From positions 1 to 48,966 of IMG/VR virus record IMGVR_UViG_3300012950_000007: a DNA stretch of 48,966 nucleotides. One strand, written 5' to 3'. Shown one piece after another: positions 42,402 to 48,966 of the stretch. The notes beneath the pieces are model-generated. The model was not told where the DNA came from and ran no database searches. It was given only the letters and a program-made list of their open reading frames with translations. The DNA is from a virus. The translations under genes and the position numbers were made by a program. Numbering within the stretch: position 1 is the first letter of the stretch; each line of letters starts with the position of its first letter.

Positions 42402-43277
42402 TTAAAATAACTGACTCAAAGCCCTATCTTGTATCCATCTAAAAACAAATGGATGGATCATAGTAGGGCCAATGCTTAATGTTTCTTTGTCTATTTTCTG
42501 AACAGACTTTATCCATCTAGACTCTAGGCTTTCCCAGTAATAAGAAATATATAGCCCATTAACTGGGTTATAAAAACTTCTTACATAGTTCCCCGTAACG
42601 ATAGGCTCTTTCTCTCCAAGCCTTTCGTTATAAAATTTGCTAACTGGATCAAAAGTATTATAAGGCCGATTAACTATTTTGACAACCTGATTTTCGAAAG
42701 CCTCATCGGTAGAGCCGTCTATTATAATAAACTTTGCAGAAGGATCAAACTCCGCATTGTTGTTTGGTGTTGACTGAATCGTCTCCGCATCTTGAGTTGG
42801 ACTCTCAGCAAAGTTAACAAATGAAACAGATGTTTTCTTAGGGTCTAACATCGTTCCTCCAGAGTCTGTTCTTGAGGCTTTTATTTCTAAGTCAGAAAGC
42901 TCAACGGCTGTTTCTTGTGTGTCATCACCTTCCGAATCAAATGATAAACTGTCTACAATATCTGCTCCATACGGAATAACCACAATGCCTTCCTCTCCAA
43001 GGTGTCTTGGTCTATCTAGACTTGTTGAGTCTGTATTATATTCTGTCTCAAGAACTGATGATGCATCATCGGAAGATATAGCCACAGCCTTAACGGATAT
43101 TGAAGATCCGCTTGTCGGCAAATAAACATTTCCAACTGCAATTAAAGAGTCTTCATCAGGAGTTGTTCCATCCAATGTGTAATAAACCGTAGCTGGCTTA
43201 CTCACAGAGAATGTCAAATATTTTGGAAACCCTGATATATATTCTTCAGAACTCTCTTCTAATGTTAAAACTATCAT
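42402..43277 (-). CDS. Beta-rich protein with a chitobiase/FN3-like C-terminal-type domain, probable virion protein
   Basis: 291 residues, ATG with GAGGT upstream. Residues 18-75 fit the CHB_HEX-like carbohydrate-associated beta domain: KPATVYYTLDGTTPDEDS, a strand pair and ISVKAVAISSD. The middle is Asp/Ser/Thr-rich (DSEGDDTQETA). Residues 185-291 are beta-rich with many Tyr/Trp residues (NPVNGLYISYYWESLESRWIK). Such domains usually serve virion surface or adhesion parts. The surroundings are recombination genes, so its location is odd for a structural protein; a late internal promoter may apply but none is proven. Confidence 0.6.
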   Translation of the reverse strand: MIVLTLEESSEEYISGFPKYLTFSVSKPATVYYTLDGTTPDEDSLIAVGNVYLPTSGSSISVKAVAISSDDASSVLETEYNTDSTSLDRPRHLGEEGIVVIPYGADIVDSLSFDSEGDDTQETAVELSDLEIKASRTDSGGTMLDPKKTSVSFVNFAESPTQDAETIQSTPNNNAEFDPSAKFIIIDGSTDEAFENQVVKIVNRPYNTFDPVSKFYNERLGEKEPIVTGNYVRSFYNPVNGLYISYYWESLESRWIKSVQKIDKETLSIGPTMIHPFVFRWIQDRALSQLF

Positions 43278-43312
43278 GATTACCTCGTAGTCTAATTAAA
43301 AAAATTAGCATA

Positions 43313-45418
43313 CTATCTAGTGATAAACTCAAGTTCGCTCTCTCCGTTTACCTTAGTAATGTTTATTACATTATCAAACTTTTCTTTTAAAGATTCATCA
43401 TGTGTAATAACTAATATTTTATATTTATCTTCTAATGACTTAATTACATTTATAAACAATGTCTCTACACCAAACCTATCTAGTGGAGAGTTTACCTCAT
43501 CCATAAGAAGAAACTCCAAAGATGATCCCCCATATCTGCTTGATATATCGCTAAGAGCTATTCTTAGCGCCAGTGAGATTCTAAACTTCTCCCCTCCACT
43601 TAGAGACTTAAAGTTTTGCAGGTGACCATCTTTTCTTACTTTCAAATCTAAAGTTTCAATAATAGACGAGCCATCTGCTCCCAACCTTTGGGTTTCTAAT
43701 ACAATAATTGCTGGCTCATTACAAATTGACGCCAATATATTATTGGCAGATTTTTCAAGGTCCTCGATAACAGCATCTAAAAGAATTGCTTGTATCCCAC
43801 CTTTCCCGAATATTCTAGATAGCTTGTCAAACAAAGAAGCTTTCTCTAGCTTTTTGGATATTTGTTTTTTATCAGCCTTCATCTTAGACTCTTGGCCCTC
43901 AAGCAAAGAGACCCTCTCTGTCAGTCTTCCTATCCTCTTATCTTCTTCGGATATCTTTTTAACAACTTTATCTTTTTCTTCATTTAAAGATTTTAATTTT
44001 TTTCTTAAACCTTGAAAGTCTTCATTTTTAATAGACTCTAAAATTTCTAAATTAGTTTTCAAACTAAACTCAACCTCCTGTAAGGAGGTTTTAAATTCGA
44101 GCAAGGTATTTTCCGAAGTTTTTAAACTAGTTAAAATTAAATCTAATTTATAATTTAATGATTCTACATTCAAATTAATATCTTTTAATTCATTATTATC
44201 TTTTCTTATAGAAATCCATTTGTCAACTTCTTTTTCTAAAATTAAAACTTCTTTATTAGAATCTTTTATTTGATCTTTATATTGACCAATTTTATTATTA
44301 TGCTCTTTCTTTAATCGCTTAAACAAACTATCGTTAATCTCTTGATTACAAACATAACATTCATCAGAAGTTATATTTATATCATTAAGCGAACTAATAA
44401 GCTCTTCGGATGAGGACTTCTTAGTTTTATAATGAGAAAGCTGAGACCTAAGATCTTCTATCTTTCCTTCGGGAATATCTATTATAGATCTTCCCTTTAT
44501 CTTTTTTGTTAAAGCCTTTAATTTTTTATTTATATCTTTTTGATCTATATTATATTTAACTACAACATCCTTGCCAGCTTTTATCTTTCTTTCGTAAAGC
44601 TCTTTGTCTTGCTTTAAAGACTTAATCTGTTCAATGACTCTATCATATGTGTCTGTGTCTAAGGATTTTTTTATAACTGTATACTTCCTGCTTAATGAAT
44701 CAATCTCAGAAAACAAACTCTTTTTTCTCAAGATAAGAGAATCTGATTGAATCTTTGCTTCTTTTATTTCTATTTTTGAAGATTGAAGCCTTTCAAGCAC
44801 AGCATCATATTCTTCAACAGATTTCTTTAAAACTTTGCAATCCATATTTATATCTCTAGACTTCTTTCTAGAAGCCTTTTCATAATCATCCCAGCGAGAT
44901 ATGTCCACTATAGATTTAAGAATGTCCTTCTTTTTAGAAGGCTCGGACTCTGCAAATTCAGAGATATCATTTTGTCTGAAATAAACTGAATTTATAAAAG
45001 TTTTGCTATCTAACTTTATTGTTGATTCTATCTTTTCGTTTGTATCTCCAGAAGTAGAGCAAGATATATCTTGCCACTCACCCGCTTTGTCCAGGATAAA
45101 GAATTCAACAATAGATGTTGAATTCATTCTGCATCTGGTTCTGTTAACCATATAATTTGAATCGCCATGCTTAAACTCCAAAGTGACAGAACAAGATGTC
45201 TCTCCCCATCTTATTATATCATCCATCATCGCGGCCCTTGACTTATTAAACAAGCACCACAAAACCCCTTCAAAAATTGCGCTCTTACCGGATCCATTTG
45301 ACTTTCTATAATCGCCTTCTGTATTTCCGATGAGAAGGGCAGAACTAAATTTTGAAAAATCTATTTCACTATCTTTGTGAGAAAAGAAGTTTTTCATTTT
45401 AAGATTAGAAGGTATCAT
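43313..45418 (-). CDS. sbcC: SbcC/Rad50 (gp46-like) ATPase of the recombination nuclease
   Basis: 701 residues; the ATG overlaps the sbcD-like stop as ATGA. Walker A SNGSGKS (40-46), long coiled coils on either side of a zinc hook CYVC (354-357), signature LSGGEK (605-611) and Walker B FLLMDEV (near 640) followed by D-loop PLD and a switch His (ITHDE) complete the Rad50/SMC set. It partners the SbcD-like nuclease to resect and process broken or replicating ends in recombination-dependent replication, as gp46/gp47 do in T4. At 701 residues it is shorter than E. coli SbcC (~1050) and near the T4 gp46 size (~560), so coiled coils are moderate. Confidence 0.95.
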   Translation of the reverse strand: MIPSNLKMKNFFSHKDSEIDFSKFSSALLIGNTEGDYRKSNGSGKSAIFEGVLWCLFNKSRAAMMDDIIRWGETSCSVTLEFKHGDSNYMVNRTRCRMNSTSIVEFFILDKAGEWQDISCSTSGDTNEKIESTIKLDSKTFINSVYFRQNDISEFAESEPSKKKDILKSIVDISRWDDYEKASRKKSRDINMDCKVLKKSVEEYDAVLERLQSSKIEIKEAKIQSDSLILRKKSLFSEIDSLSRKYTVIKKSLDTDTYDRVIEQIKSLKQDKELYERKIKAGKDVVVKYNIDQKDINKKLKALTKKIKGRSIIDIPEGKIEDLRSQLSHYKTKKSSSEELISSLNDINITSDECYVCNQEINDSLFKRLKKEHNNKIGQYKDQIKDSNKEVLILEKEVDKWISIRKDNNELKDINLNVESLNYKLDLILTSLKTSENTLLEFKTSLQEVEFSLKTNLEILESIKNEDFQGLRKKLKSLNEEKDKVVKKISEEDKRIGRLTERVSLLEGQESKMKADKKQISKKLEKASLFDKLSRIFGKGGIQAILLDAVIEDLEKSANNILASICNEPAIIVLETQRLGADGSSIIETLDLKVRKDGHLQNFKSLSGGEKFRISLALRIALSDISSRYGGSSLEFLLMDEVNSPLDRFGVETLFINVIKSLEDKYKILVITHDESLKEKFDNVINITKVNGESELEFITR

Positions 45419-46584
45419 ACTTCTCCCATTATTATTTTAGCCTCTTTTAATAAGGACTTTTTATAGTCACTATCTATGTCTTGAGAGTTAACAAACGCTT
45501 TAAACATAGAGAAATCATCTTTTTTATTTAATATAGAATTATCTCTAACAATTCTTTTTGTTATGGCTTCTATAGATATTCTCGAAACATGAAATGCCCC
45601 AAGGCTATAAAGGCTAGACTCAATAGACGCCTTGTCTATTGCTGGCAAGACCTTTTCATCTATTAGAATCTTGAATCTAACAATTCTATCTTTCAAATCA
45701 TATTCTTCCAAAGCATCTTCCAAGACTTTGCCTACATCTGCAAAGCCAACGCCTGATAAGTCAATTGACTCATCTAATAAATCTCTTATAGGAAATTTGC
45801 AAAATTTTGCCTTCTTCTTTGAAATGTCATAATCTACAAAATATTTCTCAACATTTGTATCCCCAAAATTTGATCGCTCCATAGAGCCTGTATATACACA
45901 TACTGGTGCGTGTTTCCGCAAAACCCTAAATTGATGCAGGTGACCCATCATAGTTATATCACAACCCTCAAAGGCTGATGGGCTTGCCATAATTTCGGTT
46001 CCACCATAATCTGTATAACTTCCTTCATAAAAAAAGTTATGACCAACCGCTAAGATTGGATCTCCATCTGTGGAAGCTGCAATCATTTCTTTAACATGCA
46101 AATCATAATTCTTAGATTGTTCAACCACGCTTGTTCCTTCATACATCTTTCTATCTCTATAAGGGAGAAGCAGAAGGCTGACCTTCTCATTCTTTGCATT
46201 ACAAACTTGCACAACCTCTGGTTCAAGCAACATTCTTACATTAGGATATTCTGTTGCAGAAAGAGAAACTATAGAGCTTGTAAAACTAGATCCGCTCTTT
46301 TTGTAATCATGATTTCCCATAATAACAAAAGTTGCAATATTCGCATTAGATAATCGTTTTAACGCCTTATCTACAATGCTCATATGTTCAACACTTGGAT
46401 CTCTATATTCAAAGATATCACCTGTTTGAACAAAAATATCAGCCTTTGTCTTTATGGTATAGTCAATTACATGATTAAGAGTCTTCTCATAATCATCAAC
46501 TCTTGTATTTCCGCCTTTGCCATTAGCTCTGCCAAGGCCAAAGACGGCACCAATATGTGTATCTCCACAAACAATTATTCTCAT
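45415..46584 (-). CDS. sbcD: SbcD/Mre11 (gp47-like) nuclease
   Basis: 389 residues. Metallophosphoesterase motifs are complete: CGDTHIGA (Asp8, His10), QTGDIF (Asp56), MGNHDYK (Asn91, His92, Asp93), VGHN (His182) and MMGHLH (His215, His217). Catalyses Mn-dependent exo- and endonucleolytic processing of DNA ends with the SbcC-like ATPase encoded next. AGGAGG-like GGAGG lies upstream and the end overlaps the following gene as ATGA; the upstream gene ends at the same ATGA motif with the primase zinc-finger gene. The C-terminal domain (residues 270-389) corresponds to the capping region of Mre11 that contacts Rad50. This is the expected length for phage gp47 proteins. Confidence 0.95.
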   Translation of the reverse strand: MRIIVCGDTHIGAVFGLGRANGKGGNTRVDDYEKTLNHVIDYTIKTKADIFVQTGDIFEYRDPSVEHMSIVDKALKRLSNANIATFVIMGNHDYKKSGSSFTSSIVSLSATEYPNVRMLLEPEVVQVCNAKNEKVSLLLLPYRDRKMYEGTSVVEQSKNYDLHVKEMIAASTDGDPILAVGHNFFYEGSYTDYGGTEIMASPSAFEGCDITMMGHLHQFRVLRKHAPVCVYTGSMERSNFGDTNVEKYFVDYDISKKKAKFCKFPIRDLLDESIDLSGVGFADVGKVLEDALEEYDLKDRIVRFKILIDEKVLPAIDKASIESSLYSLGAFHVSRISIEAITKRIVRDNSILNKKDDFSMFKAFVNSQDIDSDYKKSLLKEAKIIMGEV

Positions 46585-47120
46585 TTGTTTGAATACCTCC
46601 TATTTATAGCATCTTTTATTTTTCGCAATAATGCTTTTGTGCGATGTACATCATACCTATCAACTTCTTTTATATATCCATCTGTCTTCTTCATAAGGCT
46701 TTCTATCCAAGCAATGTCATCAGGATGTCGCTTTTGAGCATCTCTAAAACAATTAGATATTTGCAAAAGCTGTGAAAAATTCATAGCCTTTTTTTGCTTG
46801 GAAACTTTTCCAATTTTCGTTGGATCAACAAATTCTGATAAATCATATATCGCTGTAGAAAAGTCTACACCTTTACATAATATGTAAAAGTCAATAGCAT
46901 TGTTAGACGCTCCGCATCCAAAGCAATAAAAATTATTATTTACATCATCAATATATAAAGACCCTGTTCTTTCAGAACCATTCTTATGTTCTGCAGACGG
47001 GCACTTACACCTGTGTGTAAAATTCCCACTGTTTATCTGCTCCAATGATATTGAAAACTTAGAAGCTAAACTGGTTATTGTTACAGTTTTTATTATTTCT
47101 TCTTTTGAATATCTAATCAA
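46581..47120 (-). CDS. CHC2 zinc-finger domain of a split DnaG-type primase
   Basis: 179 residues if read from TTG 47120, which overlaps the FtsK-like stop as TTGA, a pattern common in this window; a longer frame from TTG at 47138 is possible. The DnaG N-terminal zinc motif is present: CPSAEH (Cys40, His45), then FYCFGCGA (Cys66, Cys69), with the typical DFYILCKGVDFSTAIYDLSEF helix after it. Template recognition in priming is its known job. The Toprim and RNA-polymerase parts are absent and are encoded at 22445-23203. The C-terminal half is a charged helical tail (KEVDRYDVHRTKALLRKI) that could bind the partner subunit. Confidence 0.88.
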   Translation of the reverse strand: MIRYSKEEIIKTVTITSLASKFSISLEQINSGNFTHRCKCPSAEHKNGSERTGSLYIDDVNNNFYCFGCGASNNAIDFYILCKGVDFSTAIYDLSEFVDPTKIGKVSKQKKAMNFSQLLQISNCFRDAQKRHPDDIAWIESLMKKTDGYIKEVDRYDVHRTKALLRKIKDAINRRYSNK

Positions 47121-48208
47121 GATAGTAACCTGTCCCAAAAGGATTTCTTTTTAACTGCTGGTTTAATTTGACTTAACTCTCTTTGAACATCTTTTACGAA
47201 TGGTGCTCTAAAAAGTTTTGGTTTTGATAATGTTCCGTCTAAATACAATCCTGTGCCAACGTCTGTTATTTTTTCTGCGCCGCCGCGATCCAATATAACC
47301 CTGCTGTCAACAGCTGACGCCACTTTTAAAGCTATCCGACCTGAAAAGTTTGATTTAATCAAACCAGATATTACTCTACAAGAAGGCCTTTGTGTTGCCA
47401 AGATTATTGATACCCCCGCTGCTCTGCCTTTCTGCGCAACAAGACATAATGTTTTTTGAACATCTTTATCTTGCAAGACTATATCTGCCCATTCATCTAC
47501 GATGATTACAATCGGTTGCATTCTGTTTCTTGAGCTTATACGCTTATTATATTCTATAACGCTTCTGCATCCAGCTTTATGAAGAATGGAAAATCTAGAC
47601 TCCATAATAAGCCTAACTTCTTCTATAACAAGTCCTGCATCTTCTGCCGAATTAACAATAGACTTAACCGAAGAGAAGTCAGAATATACTCCAAACTCTA
47701 CCATCTTTGGATCAATAAGATATAACAATGCATCAGACCCTATTAAAGATAGAACAAAGCTATGCAGCAAAATGCTTTTTCCAGATCCAGTAGTTCCTCC
47801 TACTAACAAGTTTGGCAAATCATTCAAATCAATAGATAGAAGTTCTCCCAAGGAATCTATCCCTAATGCAATTGGTGCATAATGATTCTTCGCAAAAGAG
47901 TTATAAACCTGTCCGAACAAAGGCGGCTCTATCTCTTCTCTTTGAATCTCTATTCTATAGATTCCATCCTTCATAATCGGATGACCATTAGGATGAGAGT
48001 AAGATGACATAGCCATGCCTATATCTACCAAAACTCTATCCAGTCTTGACGACCTGACTCCATTGGCTAATTTTACATCATAAATATCAAAAAATCTTTT
48101 TTTATTTAGCTTAACAGAGTTGGCTTTGATTCCGAAAGATTTGAGCAGTCTAAAAAGTTTTTCTTCCTTGTTTGGCTCAAATATCTCTATTACTTCGCTC
48201 GCTTTCAT
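47117..48208 (-). CDS. FtsK/SpoIIIE-type DNA translocase
   Basis: 363 residues; ATG preceded by AAGGAG. Walker A GGTTGSGKS (137-145), Walker B IIVDEWAD (near 235-242), ATQRPS (271-276), and RIALKVASAVDSRVILDRGGAEKI match the RecA-like motor core of FtsK/SpoIIIE, including its typical loop segment. An N-terminal beta-type domain (residues 40-95) precedes the core. The membrane domain and the DNA-reading gamma domain are absent. It could translocate or segregate replicated DNA, or help in processing of replication intermediates. It is the first recognised gene of the recombination operon and overlaps the primase zinc-finger gene. Confidence 0.92.
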   Translation of the reverse strand: MKASEVIEIFEPNKEEKLFRLLKSFGIKANSVKLNKKRFFDIYDVKLANGVRSSRLDRVLVDIGMAMSSYSHPNGHPIMKDGIYRIEIQREEIEPPLFGQVYNSFAKNHYAPIALGIDSLGELLSIDLNDLPNLLVGGTTGSGKSILLHSFVLSLIGSDALLYLIDPKMVEFGVYSDFSSVKSIVNSAEDAGLVIEEVRLIMESRFSILHKAGCRSVIEYNKRISSRNRMQPIVIIVDEWADIVLQDKDVQKTLCLVAQKGRAAGVSIILATQRPSCRVISGLIKSNFSGRIALKVASAVDSRVILDRGGAEKITDVGTGLYLDGTLSKPKLFRAPFVKDVQRELSQIKPAVKKKSFWDRLLS

Positions 48209-48395
48209 TCATGCTCCTTATTTCAGATAATATATCTTGCAGGGCCTCGCGGTATCCTACCAATCCAGTATAGACACCGTTGGCGTCTGGAGCAACAGAA
48301 AATTTCTTGGATTCATCTTCCAGGTATCTTATCTTCTTTTTAACTTCCGATATCTGATCCAAAATAAGATTTATAACCTTATTTTTAAAAGTCAT
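48177..48395 (-). CDS. Small helical hypothetical protein, 72 residues
   Basis: The ATG overlaps the previous stop as ATGA, and the end overlaps the FtsK-like gene start by 32 bases. Helical, with two charged stretches (LILDQISEVKKKIRYLEDESKK and YREALQDILSEIRSMNESE) that could form a helical hairpin. No family recognised. Tight coupling to the FtsK-like gene suggests it may be its partner. Confidence 0.7.
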   Translation of the reverse strand: MTFKNKVINLILDQISEVKKKIRYLEDESKKFSVAPDANGVYTGLVGYREALQDILSEIRSMNESERSNRDI

Positions 48396-48745
48396 TTTAC
48401 CTTCTGATTTTTCTTAAGTCTATTTATTTCTAGCTTTAAATCTCTTAGTTCTACTTCTAATTTTGTATTATCATCTCTTAGTTTCAAACAAGACCTGAGG
48501 GCCAATACTATTAATCCGAAGATTCCTTCTCCAGGATTTATTCCGTCTAATTCATCTGCAGAAACAAGAAGCCTATTAAGAGTAGATATAACATTATTGT
48601 GATAAGCTGGAGTTTGATTGTCTGGATGAGTTTTGTCTGCTAATAATCTTTTAAAATCATTAAAAGCATTTTCTATGTTATCTTTGTTTTGTTTTTTAGA
48701 ATCCATATATTTATTATTTTTTGGCAACTTTACATCACTCATCAT
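48392..48745 (-). CDS. Hypothetical protein with C-terminal coiled coil, 117 residues
   Basis: ATG start at 48745, overlapping the stop of the preceding truncated gene. The N-terminus is Lys/Asn-rich, the middle is hydrophobic (GEGIFGLIVLALRSCLKLRDD), and the last 30 residues form a likely coiled coil (LEVELRDLKLEINRLKK). No family recognised. It is followed by two overlapping genes leading into the FtsK-like motor. Confidence 0.7.
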   Translation of the reverse strand: MMSDVKLPKNNKYMDSKKQNKDNIENAFNDFKRLLADKTHPDNQTPAYHNNVISTLNRLLVSADELDGINPGEGIFGLIVLALRSCLKLRDDNTKLEVELRDLKLEINRLKKNQKVK

Positions 48746-48966
48746 AATCCTCTTTTAAAATTAACATAACATATAGGCCGCACATTTTATGCATCTTTAA
48801 AAAAGCCTGTATTTTATGCAATCCGTCTTCGTCTATAATACTAAATTGTCTATACAAAAAATTGACAATATTAACGCACTTGTTGTAATCATAGCAAGGT
48901 GCGTCAAACAAGCCGCATGCATTTTCCAGAAAATTAAAAATCTTTTCTTTATCTTCTGGATTTATA
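48735..48966 (-). CDS. C-terminal part of a gene entering from the right edge
   Basis: An open minus-strand frame enters at 48965 and ends with TGA at 48735, giving 76 residues (INPEDKEKIF at the cut edge, ending LILKEDYDE). It contains four cysteines (ENACGLFDAPC, KC, MC) and a helical end. The N-terminus lies outside. The stop overlaps the next ATG, so it belongs to the same operon. Function cannot be judged from this fragment. Confidence 0.7.
   Translation of the reverse strand, partial: INPEDKEKIFNFLENACGLFDAPCYDYNKCVNIVNFLYRQFSIIDEDGLHKIQAFLKMHKMCGLYVMLILKEDYDE

Overview
The window is a compact, AT-rich stretch of what looks like a large tailed-phage genome (free phage or prophage). All of the roughly 47 genes I accept lie on the minus strand. 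Gaps are tiny (none above about 120 bases) and many genes overlap by 4 bases (ATGA or TTGA). The phage assignment rests on a large terminase with ATPase and nuclease motifs, an adjacent portal-like protein, a prohead-protease-like protein fused to a scaffold-like region, and several acidic or low-complexity virion-type proteins. I see no tRNA or rRNA gene, CRISPR array, integrase or insertion sequence. The host cannot be named; Shine-Dalgarno sites of the AGGAG type precede many genes.

Read in transcription order (right to left), 48966 to about 22002 is a replication, recombination and transcription block. It holds an FtsK/SpoIIIE-type motor, a CHC2 zinc-finger primase piece, an SbcD/SbcC (gp47/gp46-like) nuclease pair, a Cas4/AddB-like Fe-S nuclease, a sigma-70-like factor with an inserted zinc-binding segment, an unrecognised 2210-residue protein, a small DsbA/GapR-like candidate, a bacterial-type DNA polymerase III alpha subunit (DnaE), a zinc-ribbon protein, a possible UvsY-like mediator, a gp32-like single-strand binding protein with a structured leader, a RuvC resolvase, a GroEL chaperonin, a RecA/UvsX recombinase, the Toprim half of the primase, and a small helix-turn-helix protein. 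Together they would support recombination-linked replication of T4 type in logic, but with a bacterial-type polymerase.

From about 21885 to 1 is a virion-morphogenesis block. It contains several lineage-specific proteins, a candidate small terminase subunit, a tRNA-nucleotidyltransferase-family enzyme, the large terminase, the portal, a 756-residue protein with an embedded DUF192-like domain, the protease/scaffold protein, a probable surface or decoration protein, and a protein with TPTPRPPD repeats that runs off the left edge. The major capsid protein is not recognisable and probably lies beyond the left edge. Intrinsic-terminator-like hairpins divide the virion block (19217-19254 and 1900-1942) and follow the ssDNA-binding protein gene (26932-26963).

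The less ordinary features are the primase split over 24 kb, the FtsK-like motor, the zinc-interrupted sigma factor, the giant Cys-pair protein, the DUF192 domain in the head region, a short LANHLD/KEAD-type module recurring in different virion-region proteins, and the hairpin-rich leader of the ssDNA-binding protein. All functions are inferred by eye from motifs; no database search was run.
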